21,671 nt of DNA, from positions 1-21,671 of the forward strand of contig DJVR01000033.1 of the NCBI GenBank assembly GCA_002441285.1. Reading direction: 5' to 3'. The DNA comes from Candidatus Atribacteria bacterium UBA6251. GTDB taxonomy: Bacteria; Atribacterota; Phoenicimicrobiia; Phoenicimicrobiales; Phoenicimicrobiaceae. Position 1 is the stretch's first letter. Every line of letters starts with the position of its first letter. Shown here piece by piece: positions 1 to 7,599 of the stretch. Made by a program: the position numbers and the translations under genes. The notes below the pieces were generated by a model. The model worked only from the letters and a program-made list of their open reading frames with translations, had not been told where the DNA came from and did not search any database.

Positions 1-37
1 ACTTTTAATTCTTAAATAACAAAAAGAATAATTTACT

Positions 38-66
38 TTGACTTTTTTTCATAAATATGTTATCTT
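38..66 (+). promoter_or_regulatory. sigma70-type promoter of the lysA leader
   Basis: A -35 box TTGACT (38-43) is followed after exactly 17 bp by a -10 box TATCTT (61-66) with an extended TG one base upstream (58-59). Transcription would start near 73, about 30 nt before the riboswitch P1 stem. Boxes and spacing are seen directly; activity is inferred. Confidence 0.7.
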
Positions 67-86
67 ATGTAAAATTTAATATTTTG

Positions 87-107
87 CCTCACTTTTCTTA
101 AGTGAGG
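87..107 (+). other. leader hairpin overlapping riboswitch P1
   Basis: CCTCACTT (87-94) and AAGTGAGG (100-107) form a perfect 8-bp stem with a 5-nt loop. Its right arm shares bases 102-107 with the 5' strand of the riboswitch P1 stem (102-110), so the two helices cannot form together. It is transcribed first and could delay P1 folding. No T-run follows, so it is not a terminator. Confidence 0.5.
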
Positions 108-288
108 TAGAGGTTGCGGGTAATAAAGAGTATTAATGATTTAACGAGCTAACAAATTCATTAAGAAAGGTATTCCCGCCGAAGCTTGAAGAGGATGGCT
201 CTAATCTTCCGGCTGGGCTTATGGTAAATAACCATAAGACTGTCACCAGAAATTCTACCCTGATTTCTGGTGGAGCGCTATCTCATCT
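101..288 (+). promoter_or_regulatory. Lysine riboswitch (L box) aptamer
   Basis: The conserved L-box blocks occur in order: GAGGTAGAGG (104-113), a GCCGAAG element (about 179-185), a GGCTGGGC element (about 211-218), CTGTCA (240-245) and GGAGCGCTATCTC (272-284). P1 is formed by 102-110 with 278-286, nine pairs including two G-U. Lysine binding to this class stabilises P1 and normally lowers expression of lysine biosynthesis or transport genes. The position directly before lysA and lysC fits that role. The core motifs are well conserved, so the identification is firm. Confidence 0.95.
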
Positions 289-369
289 AATGAGAAATGG
301 GGTATTGGATCAATTGTAATAACTTCGGAAGCAATTGATGGGCATAGCGCTTATCAATTGCTTTTTTAT
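274..369 (+). terminator. Riboswitch expression platform: antiterminator / intrinsic terminator
   Basis: The terminator stem is 329-339 (AAGCAATTGAT) with 353-363, eleven perfect pairs, followed by a T-run (362-367). The competing antiterminator pairs 274-281 (AGCGCTAT) with 344-351 and 309-316 (ATCAATTG) with 332-339. Its 274-281 arm uses bases 278-281 of the P1 3' strand. Lysine-bound P1 would therefore block the antiterminator and release the terminator. Pairings are seen directly; the switching direction follows known L-box behaviour. Confidence 0.85.
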
Positions 370-475
370 TTTATCTAATTATCCAAAAGATAAAATAATC
401 TCTACCTAAATTTTAGGGTAATTTTGGTTTAGAAAAAATTTTATTTTATATTCTTATAAAAATAGGAGAAAATAG

Positions 476-1822
476 ATGAACAGTAAAAAGAACAGTTTAA
501 GCTTCCCTTTTAACCGAGAAGGATTTTCTATCAATACTCTCGGGCAAATCTCTTTCGAGCAGTGTGAACTTAACTACCTGGCTAAGAAATACGGAACTCC
601 CTGCTATCTCTTTTCGGAAAATATAATCAGAAAAAGAATTAGGCAATTTATTCAATCTTTTGCTCAGAGCGAGATAGATTTTGAATTAGTCTATGCTGGT
701 AAAGCCTTTCTGGTAAAAGCAATGTGCCAAATTCTTTCCCAAGAAGGAGCCAGCCTGGACGTTTCTTCTGGAGGAGAAATTTATACCGCTCTTTCTGCTG
801 GATTTCCTTCGGAAAAAATCTTCTTTCATGGAAATAATAAATCTCCCAAAGAGATTGAATTTGCCCTTAAAAATAGAATTGGTACATTAATGGTAGATAG
901 CGAAAATGAGCTATCCCTGATTAATGAAATGGCTAAAAATATGAATCTAAAAGTAAAAGTAATACTTCGTATTAACCCTGGGGTAGATACTCATACCCAC
1001 CAATATATCCAGACTGGGCAAGTAGATTCAAAATTCGGGATAAATATAGATTATGTCCCGACTTTTATGAAAAAAATTATCTCTATGGAGAATATTATTT
1101 TTCAAGGCTTACATTGTCATATAGGTTCACAGATATTGAACCTCTCTTCTTATACTCTGGCTATTCAGAGAATGGTAAATTTAATGAAACAAATCAAGGA
1201 CCTCTGGGGCTTGGATACACCCTGTTTAGATTTAGGAGGAGGATTGGGAGCAAGATATACTCGGGAAGACCAACCACCTGCTATAGAATCCTGGGCAGAT
1301 TTAATAATAAACGACGTAAAAAAAGAGGTTAAGAAAAATAATCTCCCCTTACCAAAGATTCTATTAGAACCAGGGAGATCTATTGTAGCTGAAGCAGGTA
1401 TCACCCTCTATACCATTGGCAATATCAAAGAAATTCCGGGAATAAGAAAATATTTCCTTATTGATGGTGGAATGATTGACAATCCCCGACCCATACTCTA
1501 TGAAGCAAAATACGAAGCCGGGTTGGTTAAAAACATAGATGATAAATCACCCGAGGAAGTAGTCACCATCGCGGGTAAATGTTGTGAATCAGGAGATATT
1601 CTGATTAGAGATTTAAAACTACCACCAGCTTCCTTGGGGGATCTACTAGTAGTCTTTACTACCGGAGCTTATCATTACTCTATGTCCAGTAATTACAATC
1701 GTCTTCCCAGACCAGCAGTAGTTTTGGTAAATCAGGGGAAAGATGCTTTGATGGTAAAAAGAGAAGATTATCCAGATATCATTCGAAATGATGTAATTCC
1801 AGAATGGCTAATTAAAAAATAA
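476..1822 (+). CDS. lysA: Diaminopimelate decarboxylase
   Basis: This cytoplasmic PLP enzyme converts meso-diaminopimelate to L-lysine and CO2, the last step of lysine synthesis. The 448-residue length is normal or slightly long for LysA. The PLP lysine lies in VYAGKAF (K76), HCHIGSQ at 213-219 and the glycine-rich DLGGGLG at 252-258 belong to the barrel, LLEPGRS at 296-302 binds PLP phosphate, and the C-terminal active-site CESGD is at 370-374. The start is supported by AGGAG at 464-468, seven bases before the ATG. It is the first gene behind the lysine riboswitch, and lysC follows 20 bp after its stop codon, so the two are probably co-transcribed and lysine-repressed. Confidence in function is high because all catalytic motifs are present. 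Confidence 0.96.
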   Translation: MNSKKNSLSFPFNREGFSINTLGQISFEQCELNYLAKKYGTPCYLFSENIIRKRIRQFIQSFAQSEIDFELVYAGKAFLVKAMCQILSQEGASLDVSSGGEIYTALSAGFPSEKIFFHGNNKSPKEIEFALKNRIGTLMVDSENELSLINEMAKNMNLKVKVILRINPGVDTHTHQYIQTGQVDSKFGINIDYVPTFMKKIISMENIIFQGLHCHIGSQILNLSSYTLAIQRMVNLMKQIKDLWGLDTPCLDLGGGLGARYTREDQPPAIESWADLIINDVKKEVKKNNLPLPKILLEPGRSIVAEAGITLYTIGNIKEIPGIRKYFLIDGGMIDNPRPILYEAKYEAGLVKNIDDKSPEEVVTIAGKCCESGDILIRDLKLPPASLGDLLVVFTTGAYHYSMSSNYNRLPRPAVVLVNQGKDALMVKREDYPDIIRNDVIPEWLIKK

Positions 1823-1842
1823 TTTTAGAAAAGGTGATCTTT

Positions 1843-3081
1843 ATGAGTAGAATAATTGTAAAATTTGGAGGAACAAGCGTTCAGGACGCGGAGAGGATTA
1901 AAAAGGCTGCTCAATCAATTATTGATCAGATAAAAAAAGGTAATGAAGTTGTAGGCGTGGTTTCTGCCATGGGCGACACTACCGATAATTTAATTAATCT
2001 ATTAAAAGAATCTACTAAAAATAACATTAACGAAAAAGATTATGCCGATTTTGTTTCTATCGGGGAACGAATAAGCGCCAGACTTTTAGCTAATACTATC
2101 AAATCTATGGGATTTTTAGCTCAATACTTCGATCCTGCAGACCAGGACTTCCCTCTTATTACTGATGATAGCTTTAATAATGCTAAAATCTTAACTACAG
2201 AAAGTATGGAAAACTGTAAAAAAATCATAGAACCCTTACTGAAAAAAGGAATTATTCCTATTGTATGTGGTTTTTTAGGGAAAAGTATTAAAGATGGAAG
2301 TGTTACCACCCTAGGTCGAGGAGGGAGTGATATTACTGCCTTTGCCCTGGGAAATTTTTTAGAAGCAGATGAAGTAATTATTGTCACTGATGCAGTAGGG
2401 GTTTTAAGCGCTGACCCTCGCCTGGTGAAAAATCCTATTACTCTAAGACAGATAAGCGTAGAAGAGATGGGAATCCTGGCGGAAGGAGGGGCAAAAGTAC
2501 TCCATCCTCGAGCTTTGAATTATAAAACTGATAAAATGAAAGCAAAGATTATTCATTTTCAAAATGGAGATTTATCTGCAGAAGGGACAGAGATTGTAGG
2601 GGCCTTTAAAAGTAAATTAATCTCCTTCCAGGAAAAGTTAACTATGTTGACTATCCTAGGAACAAATATATTTAACACACCAGGATTATTAAAAAAAATA
2701 ATAGAACCTATCTCTCAACAGCAAATAAATCTTTATGGAGTTTCTATAGGGACCAAACATATCGGGATCTATGTAAAGGATGAAGATGCTCAACTTTCTT
2801 ATGATCTAATCCATCCTATTGTTATTACTGAAGAAAAATTAAAATCTATAACCCTAAAAAATGAGATCGGTTTAATTATCGCCAGAAGTAGAGATTTTAT
2901 CGAAACTCCTGGAATTATTGAACAAATCTCTAGACCACTAGCTCAACATCATATTAACATTATTGAAATGATTACTATTAAGACAGATATTTTAGTCTTT
3001 CTAGAATGGGGCGAAAAGGAATTTGCCCATCAGATCATCAGTAAGTCTTTGGAAGAAGCTGGGATTATGGTTACCAATTAA
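1843..3081 (+). CDS. lysC: Aspartate kinase (aspartokinase)
   Basis: It phosphorylates L-aspartate to aspartyl-4-phosphate, the committed step to lysine, threonine, methionine and DAP. The amino-acid kinase domain starts with KFGGTSV at residues 7-13 and contains TLGRGGSD and SADPRLV. The last 150 or so residues form the two ACT modules that bind the inhibiting amino acid, and there is no homoserine dehydrogenase domain. The frame is open from a GTG at 1834, but AAGGTG (1831-1836) is a good ribosome binding site for the ATG at 1843, giving 412 residues. It sits 20 bp after lysA, so the riboswitch should control it too. Family assignment is firm; that the isozyme is lysine-sensitive is inferred from this context. 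Confidence 0.95.
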   Translation: MSRIIVKFGGTSVQDAERIKKAAQSIIDQIKKGNEVVGVVSAMGDTTDNLINLLKESTKNNINEKDYADFVSIGERISARLLANTIKSMGFLAQYFDPADQDFPLITDDSFNNAKILTTESMENCKKIIEPLLKKGIIPIVCGFLGKSIKDGSVTTLGRGGSDITAFALGNFLEADEVIIVTDAVGVLSADPRLVKNPITLRQISVEEMGILAEGGAKVLHPRALNYKTDKMKAKIIHFQNGDLSAEGTEIVGAFKSKLISFQEKLTMLTILGTNIFNTPGLLKKIIEPISQQQINLYGVSIGTKHIGIYVKDEDAQLSYDLIHPIVITEEKLKSITLKNEIGLIIARSRDFIETPGIIEQISRPLAQHHINIIEMITIKTDILVFLEWGEKEFAHQIISKSLEEAGIMVTN

Positions 3082-3083
3082 AT

Positions 3084-3121
3084 CCGGAATAAATCAAATA
3101 CCTATCTCATATTCCGGTTTT
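3084..3121 (+). terminator. possible weak terminator after lysC
   Basis: CCGGAATA (3084-3091) pairs with TATTCCGG (3110-3117), eight perfect pairs with an 18-nt loop, followed by only four T (3118-3121). It begins two bases after the lysC stop codon. The long loop and short T-run suggest partial termination or an RNA-processing hairpin. Confidence 0.4.
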
Positions 3122-3210
3122 CACAGTAACAAATTTCTTGAGTCGTATCTTGTTCTAAAATTAATAAATAGTGATTGGTGAAAAAATGAATATGCTAGTT
3201 AATTATTTCA

Positions 3211-3267
3211 TTGGTTAGTGAGTTCGAGGATAAAATTAAAAAATATAATCTTCAACTAACTAACCAA
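3211..3267 (+). repeat. imperfect inverted repeat upstream of dapA
   Basis: TTGGTTAGTGAGTT (3211-3224) and AACTAACTAACCAA (3254-3267) are complementary at 13 of 14 positions with a 29-nt spacer. A TATAAT (3244-3249) lies inside the spacer but has no convincing -35 box. It lies in the 222-bp gap before dapA and could be a leader hairpin or an operator. No known riboswitch class is recognised in it. Confidence 0.45.
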
Positions 3268-3303
3268 ATAACTATCCAACCAAATAAAAAGGAGGATTAA
3301 AAA

Positions 3304-4182
3304 ATGTTTAAAGGATCTTTAGTGGCAATGATAACTCCATTTACCGAAAATGGAGAGGTCGATGAACAAGGCATCAAAGAACTGGTAGAGTTTCATATTA
3401 AAAATGGTACCAATGGAATAGTTCCCTGTGGTACCACTGGTGAATCACCAACCCTTTCTCATGAGGAACATAAAAAAGTAGTGGAAATTACAGTTAAGGC
3501 AGTGGCAGGTAGAATTCCGGTAGTAGCCGGAACAGGTTCTAACTGTACCAGGGAGGCATTGGAATTAACCCAACATGCTAAAGAAGTTGGGGCAGATGGA
3601 GCTTTAATAATTACTCCTTATTATAACAAACCAACCCAAAAAGGTTTATATTTGCACTTTAAAAAGATTGCCGAAGAAGTAGATATTCCTATCGTAATTT
3701 ATAATGTACCCTCCAGAACGGGAGTAAACTTACTTCCTGAAACTTTAGCTGAATTGGCTGAAATAAAAAATATTGTAGGAGTAAAAGAAGCAAGTGGTAA
3801 TTTAGAGCAGATGACCAGCATTGTAGAACTCTGTGGGGAAAAAATTACCCTTCTCTCTGGAGATGATAAACTATTACTACCAGTTTTATCCATAGGAGGC
3901 AAAGGAGTAATTTCGGTAGTAGCTAATATTATTCCTAAAGAGGTAGCTGAAATGATCAAAAATTTTGAGAAAGGCAATTATGAACAAGCCCGTCAGGTTT
4001 TTCTTTCCAGGATCTACCCTTTAAGTAGTGCCATGTTTTACGAAACTAATCCTATACCAGTAAAAACCAGCGCCCGACTGATGGGACTCCCTTCTGGCGA
4101 GTTGCGCTTACCGCTTGCTCCTATGCAGGAAAATAATTTAGCAAAACTAAAAAGAGATTTAGAAAAGTTCGGTTTAATATAA
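3304..4182 (+). CDS. dapA: 4-hydroxy-tetrahydrodipicolinate synthase
   Basis: DapA condenses pyruvate with aspartate semialdehyde, the branch point into the DAP/lysine pathway. The 292-residue protein is the exact family length. The Schiff-base lysine is K161 (GVKEASG), with Y133 and R138 in YNVPSRTG and T44/T45 in PCGTTGESP, the same numbering as the E. coli enzyme. The start is set by GGAGG at 3291-3295, eight bases before the ATG. The 222-bp gap after lysC with hairpins suggests that dapA may have its own control rather than simple readthrough. dapB follows after 52 bp. Confidence 0.97.
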   Translation: MFKGSLVAMITPFTENGEVDEQGIKELVEFHIKNGTNGIVPCGTTGESPTLSHEEHKKVVEITVKAVAGRIPVVAGTGSNCTREALELTQHAKEVGADGALIITPYYNKPTQKGLYLHFKKIAEEVDIPIVIYNVPSRTGVNLLPETLAELAEIKNIVGVKEASGNLEQMTSIVELCGEKITLLSGDDKLLLPVLSIGGKGVISVVANIIPKEVAEMIKNFEKGNYEQARQVFLSRIYPLSSAMFYETNPIPVKTSARLMGLPSGELRLPLAPMQENNLAKLKRDLEKFGLI

Positions 4183-4234
4183 ATCGGCTTAGTTAGCCTG
4201 GATAGTATTAATATCCATAAGGAGGAACATTTTT

Positions 4235-5035
4235 ATGATTAGAGTGATAGTCTGTGGTGGCTGTGGGAAAATGGGCTCGCAAGTAGCCCGTTTAGTTTAT
4301 CGTGATGATAACCTTAAACTGGTTGGCATTGTAGAATCGCCCACTCATCCCCAAAAACAAAAAGATTGGGGAATAACTGTTGGTCTGGGAAATACCGGAA
4401 TAATTGTTCAGGATAATTTAGAAAAAATAGTTCAAGATGCTGATCAGGTTGTTGAGTTTACTAACCCTCAAGCAGCTTTACAACATTTAGAAATAGTGGT
4501 AAAAAATAAAAAAACTATGATTATGGGAACTACCGGTTTTTCTAGTCAAGAAATGGGAAAAATTAATCTATTAAGCAAGGATATCCCTTTCCTCTTCTCT
4601 CCTAATATGTCCCTGGGAGTAAACTTATTATTTAAACTAGTAGGCGAAACTGCTGCTGCCCTCAGTGATGATTATGACATAGAAATTATCGAAACTCATC
4701 ATCGCTTTAAAAAGGATGCACCGAGTGGTACGGCTAAAAAATTAGCCCAGATAGTTGCTCAGAATAAAGGAGTAGATCTGGATAAAGTAGCTATCTATGG
4801 AAGAGAAGGTTTGATCGGGGCAAGAAAAAGAGGAGAAATTGGTATTCACTCCATTCGTAGTGGAGATGTTACTGGAGAACATACAGTTTTATTTGCTACC
4901 CTGGGAGAAAGATTGGAATTAACCCACAAAGCACATAGTCGGGAAACTTTTGCCTACGGAACTATTCAAGCTATAAAATTTATGCAAGGTAAACCAGCCG
5001 GTTTTTATACTATGCAAGATGTGTTAAAGATATAA
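4235..5035 (+). CDS. dapB: 4-hydroxy-tetrahydrodipicolinate reductase
   Basis: DapB reduces the DapA product with NAD(P)H to tetrahydrodipicolinate, the substrate shared by the two enzymes encoded next. The 266-residue length is typical. The N-terminal nucleotide-binding loop reads GGCGKMG (8-14), the central active-site block ETHHRFKKDAPSGTA (153-167) holds the paired histidines 155/156 and the catalytic lysine K159, and THKAHSRETFAYG closes the C-terminal domain. An AAGGAGGA site lies upstream of the ATG. It is 52 bp behind dapA on the same strand, so both probably share a transcript. Confidence 0.96.
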   Translation: MIRVIVCGGCGKMGSQVARLVYRDDNLKLVGIVESPTHPQKQKDWGITVGLGNTGIIVQDNLEKIVQDADQVVEFTNPQAALQHLEIVVKNKKTMIMGTTGFSSQEMGKINLLSKDIPFLFSPNMSLGVNLLFKLVGETAAALSDDYDIEIIETHHRFKKDAPSGTAKKLAQIVAQNKGVDLDKVAIYGREGLIGARKRGEIGIHSIRSGDVTGEHTVLFATLGERLELTHKAHSRETFAYGTIQAIKFMQGKPAGFYTMQDVLKI

Positions 5036-5134
5036 AAATAATAATAAGTAATTAGTAATAAATAACAAGCAAAGAGTTGGTTGCTTAGTTACCCGAGTAG
5101 AAAATTAGAGTATATTAATGATAAGTAAGGGGTA

Positions 5135-5178
5135 ATGATTAATTTGTAGGGATTTAATTTATTAAATCTACCAATCAT
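5135..5178 (+). repeat. nested inverted repeat in the dapB-ddh gap
   Basis: GATTTAAT (5151-5158) and ATTAAATC (5161-5168) form an inner stem, enclosed by ATGATT (5135-5140) with AATCAT (5173-5178). Very AT-rich and with no T-run, it could be an operator or a weak RNA hairpin. Nothing else is recognised in the 284-bp gap between dapB and ddh, where no clear promoter is visible. Confidence 0.3.
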
Positions 5179-5319
5179 AGGATAGAAGTCTCAGTTATCT
5201 ATCATATAAGGTAGGGGCTCAACTCATTAAAATCGTAGAAAAGAAAAACTATGAAAATAATTTGCGTTAAAATAGATAGGCAAATAAAAAATTTAAACTG
5301 AAAGGAGAACAAAACAAAA

Positions 5320-6228
5320 GTGGAAAAAATTAACACCGCCATCGTAGGATATGGAAATATAGGTAGATATGTTCTGGAAGCTATCCAGGAAGCCCCAGAT
5401 TTTGAATTAAAAGGAGTAATAAGAAGAGCTTCTTCTCTTACAAATCAATCTACCCCTTTAGAACTTAATAATACTATAGTAACCGCGGATCTTAATGAGT
5501 TGAAGGAAATAGATGTAGCCATAATCTGTGCGCCCAGCAGGGAAGTTCCTAAATTTGCTCGAGAAATCTTATCTTTAGGAATAAATACGGTAGATAGCTA
5601 TGACATCCATACTAAGATTTGGGAGCTTAAAGAAGAGCTAGAAGCTATTGCTAAAAAAAATAATGCTACTGCTATAATCTCAGCCGGTTGGGATCCAGGA
5701 AGTGATTCTGTGGTAAGAGGATTGTTTCAAGCTATGGCTCCAAAAGGTATCACTTATACTAATTTTGGTCCAGGGATGAGCATGGGACATTCTACCGCTG
5801 TAAAATCTATCCAGGGAGTAAAAAATGCTTTATCACTAACTATCCCTGTGGGGACTGGTGTGCATAGACGAATGGTTTATATAGAACTGGAAGAGGGCTA
5901 TCCCTTTGATCAGATAGCTACCTCTATAAAAAATGACCCCTACTTCATACACGATGAAACCCATGTTATTCAGGTTAAGGAAGTTAATAAATTAATGGAT
6001 ATGGGTCATGGAGTAAAGATGGAAAGAAAAGGAGTATCCGGTAAGACCCATAACCAGCTATTTGAATTCCAAATGAAGATTAATAACCCTGCTTTAACTG
6101 CTCAAATAATGGTGAGTGCTGCCAGAGCTTCGCTAAAACAAAAACCAGGCTGTTATACTCTAATCGAAATTCCTGTAATTGACCTTTTATGGGGAAATAA
6201 AAAAGAATTAATAAAAAACCTGGTGTGA
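5320..6228 (+). CDS. ddh: meso-diaminopimelate D-dehydrogenase
   Basis: This NADP-dependent enzyme makes meso-DAP in one step by reductive amination of L-2-amino-6-oxopimelate, the open form of tetrahydrodipicolinate. It bypasses the succinylase/acetylase and aminotransferase/epimerase steps. The 302-residue protein starts with a Rossmann loop (VGYGNIG) and carries the family-specific SAGWDPGSDS block, followed by FGPGMSMGHS and a C-terminal catalytic region. The GWDPGSDS form resembles the Symbiobacterium-like type II dehydrogenases rather than the Corynebacterium type; that comparison is from memory. The start is GTG with GGAG at 5304-5307, twelve bases away, slightly long, but no better start is available. 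A second DAP-forming route (dapL) follows directly. Confidence 0.92.
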   Translation: MEKINTAIVGYGNIGRYVLEAIQEAPDFELKGVIRRASSLTNQSTPLELNNTIVTADLNELKEIDVAIICAPSREVPKFAREILSLGINTVDSYDIHTKIWELKEELEAIAKKNNATAIISAGWDPGSDSVVRGLFQAMAPKGITYTNFGPGMSMGHSTAVKSIQGVKNALSLTIPVGTGVHRRMVYIELEEGYPFDQIATSIKNDPYFIHDETHVIQVKEVNKLMDMGHGVKMERKGVSGKTHNQLFEFQMKINNPALTAQIMVSAARASLKQKPGCYTLIEIPVIDLLWGNKKELIKNLV

Positions 6229-6270
6229 GGGCTCTATAAATCTATAGCAAAAGAATTTGGTTTTGAAAGA

Positions 6271-6301
6271 ATATTTTGATACAATAAATTAATCAAAATA
6301 T
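6271..6301 (+). repeat. perfect inverted repeat between ddh and dapL
   Basis: ATATTTTGAT (6271-6280) and ATCAAAATAT (6292-6301) are a perfect 10-bp inverted repeat with an 11-nt loop, about 50 bp before the dapL start. CCTCTCC rather than a T-run follows, which argues against a terminator. It could be an mRNA processing hairpin or a repressor site. Confidence 0.45.
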
Positions 6302-6352
6302 CCTCTCCTGCTTAAAAAATAACTAAAATATAGAAAGGAAGAATAGTTCAAA

Positions 6353-7513
6353 ATGAAAATTGCACAAAGAATACAAAATATTCCTCCCTATCTTTTTGCA
6401 GAAATCGATAAGAAAAAAGAAGAAGCAATTAAAAAAGGTGTGCAAATTATTAACTTGGGAATAGGTGATCCTGATCAACCTACCCCTTCACATATAATCG
6501 AAAAATTGCGAGAAAGCGTTAAAGACCCTAAAACGCACAATTATCCTCCTTACGAAGGGACAGCTGAATTTAGACAGGCAATTGTCTCCTGGTATAAAAA
6601 TAGATTTGGAGTTGATTTAGACCCAGAAAAAGAAGCTATAGCCCTTATTGGTTCAAAAGAAGGGATAGCCCATATCTTTTTAGCTTTTATTGATCCTGGA
6701 GATTTTACCCTTCTTCCTAACCCCGGTTATCCGGTCTATAAAACCGGTACTCTATTTGCCAATGGTATTCCTTATATGATGCCTTTACTTAAAGAAAATA
6801 ATTTTTTACCTGATTTAGATGAAATTGATGAAGAGATAGCCAAACAAGCCAAATTAATGTTTATTAATTATCCTAATAACCCCACCGCAGCAGTAGCTGA
6901 TAAAAAATTTTTCCAGAAGGTCGTAAATTTCGCTAAAAAATATGATATCCTGATCTGCCATGATTTTGCTTACTCAGAAACAACTTTTGATAATTATCAA
7001 GCTCCTAGTTTTTTGGAAGTAGAAGGCGGTAAAGAAGTAGGCATAGAATTTCATTCTCTCTCCAAACTTTATAATATGACGGGGTGGAGAATTGGTTTTG
7101 CAGTAGGGAAAAAAGAAGCTATTTCAGCTCTATCTATCGTAAAAAGTAATATTGATTCAGGTGTCTTTAAGGCCATTCAAAAAGCTGGTGTCGAAGCCTT
7201 AACCGGTCCCCAGGATAATATAGAGAAGATGAATAAAATATATTCTTCCCGACGTGATCTATTAATTAGTGGCTTAAATAAGCTGGGATGGAATCTTGAA
7301 CCCACTAAAGGTACATTTTATGTCTGGGTACCGGTGATTAATAAAATGAGTTCGGTAGAATTTGCCAATCTTCTGCTGGATAAATGTGGAATAATTGTAA
7401 CTCCGGGTATTGGTTATGGTGAATATGGAGAAGGATACGTGAGAATTGCTTTAACCGTAGAAGAAAAAAGAATTGCAGAAGCAATAGAAAGATTAAAAAA
7501 TCTAAAATTGTAA
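6353..7513 (+). CDS. dapL: LL-diaminopimelate aminotransferase
   Basis: This class I/II PLP aminotransferase transfers an amino group from glutamate to tetrahydrodipicolinate, giving LL-DAP directly. The 386-residue protein opens with a PPYLFAEIDKKK and LGIGDPDQPTP start typical of the direct DAP aminotransferase family. NYPNNPTAA (172-180) and D204/Y207 position the cofactor, K238 in SLSKLYN is the PLP lysine, and R246 in GWRIGF binds the substrate carboxylate. Its place behind dapA-dapB-ddh supports a DAP role over a general aspartate or alanine aminotransferase. An AAGGAAG site lies 11 bases upstream of the ATG. It is the last gene of the + strand cluster. Confidence 0.88.
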   Translation: MKIAQRIQNIPPYLFAEIDKKKEEAIKKGVQIINLGIGDPDQPTPSHIIEKLRESVKDPKTHNYPPYEGTAEFRQAIVSWYKNRFGVDLDPEKEAIALIGSKEGIAHIFLAFIDPGDFTLLPNPGYPVYKTGTLFANGIPYMMPLLKENNFLPDLDEIDEEIAKQAKLMFINYPNNPTAAVADKKFFQKVVNFAKKYDILICHDFAYSETTFDNYQAPSFLEVEGGKEVGIEFHSLSKLYNMTGWRIGFAVGKKEAISALSIVKSNIDSGVFKAIQKAGVEALTGPQDNIEKMNKIYSSRRDLLISGLNKLGWNLEPTKGTFYVWVPVINKMSSVEFANLLLDKCGIIVTPGIGYGEYGEGYVRIALTVEEKRIAEAIERLKNLKL

Positions 7514-7525
7514 AAAATATAAAAT

Positions 7526-7593
7526 AAGATTACATCCAATATTTACCCATCTTTTTTTGATTAATGGTATGGGTAACCAGTAAAAATAATCTT
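7526..7593. terminator. bidirectional terminator between convergent units
   Basis: An inner perfect stem TTACCCAT/ATGGGTAA (7543-7550 with 7569-7576) is nested in an outer stem AAGATTA/TAATCTT (7526-7532 with 7587-7593). T-rich sequence follows on both strands: TTTTATTT on the + strand after 7593, ATTTTATATTTTT on the - strand below 7526. The position between the converging dapL and LarA-like genes fits termination from both sides. Confidence 0.65.
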
Positions 7594-7599
7594 TTTTAT

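Noticed and set aside
5064..5090. AAGCAA/TTGCTT hairpin after dapB as a terminator
   Set aside because: The stem is short with a bulge, and ACCCGAG follows instead of a T-run.
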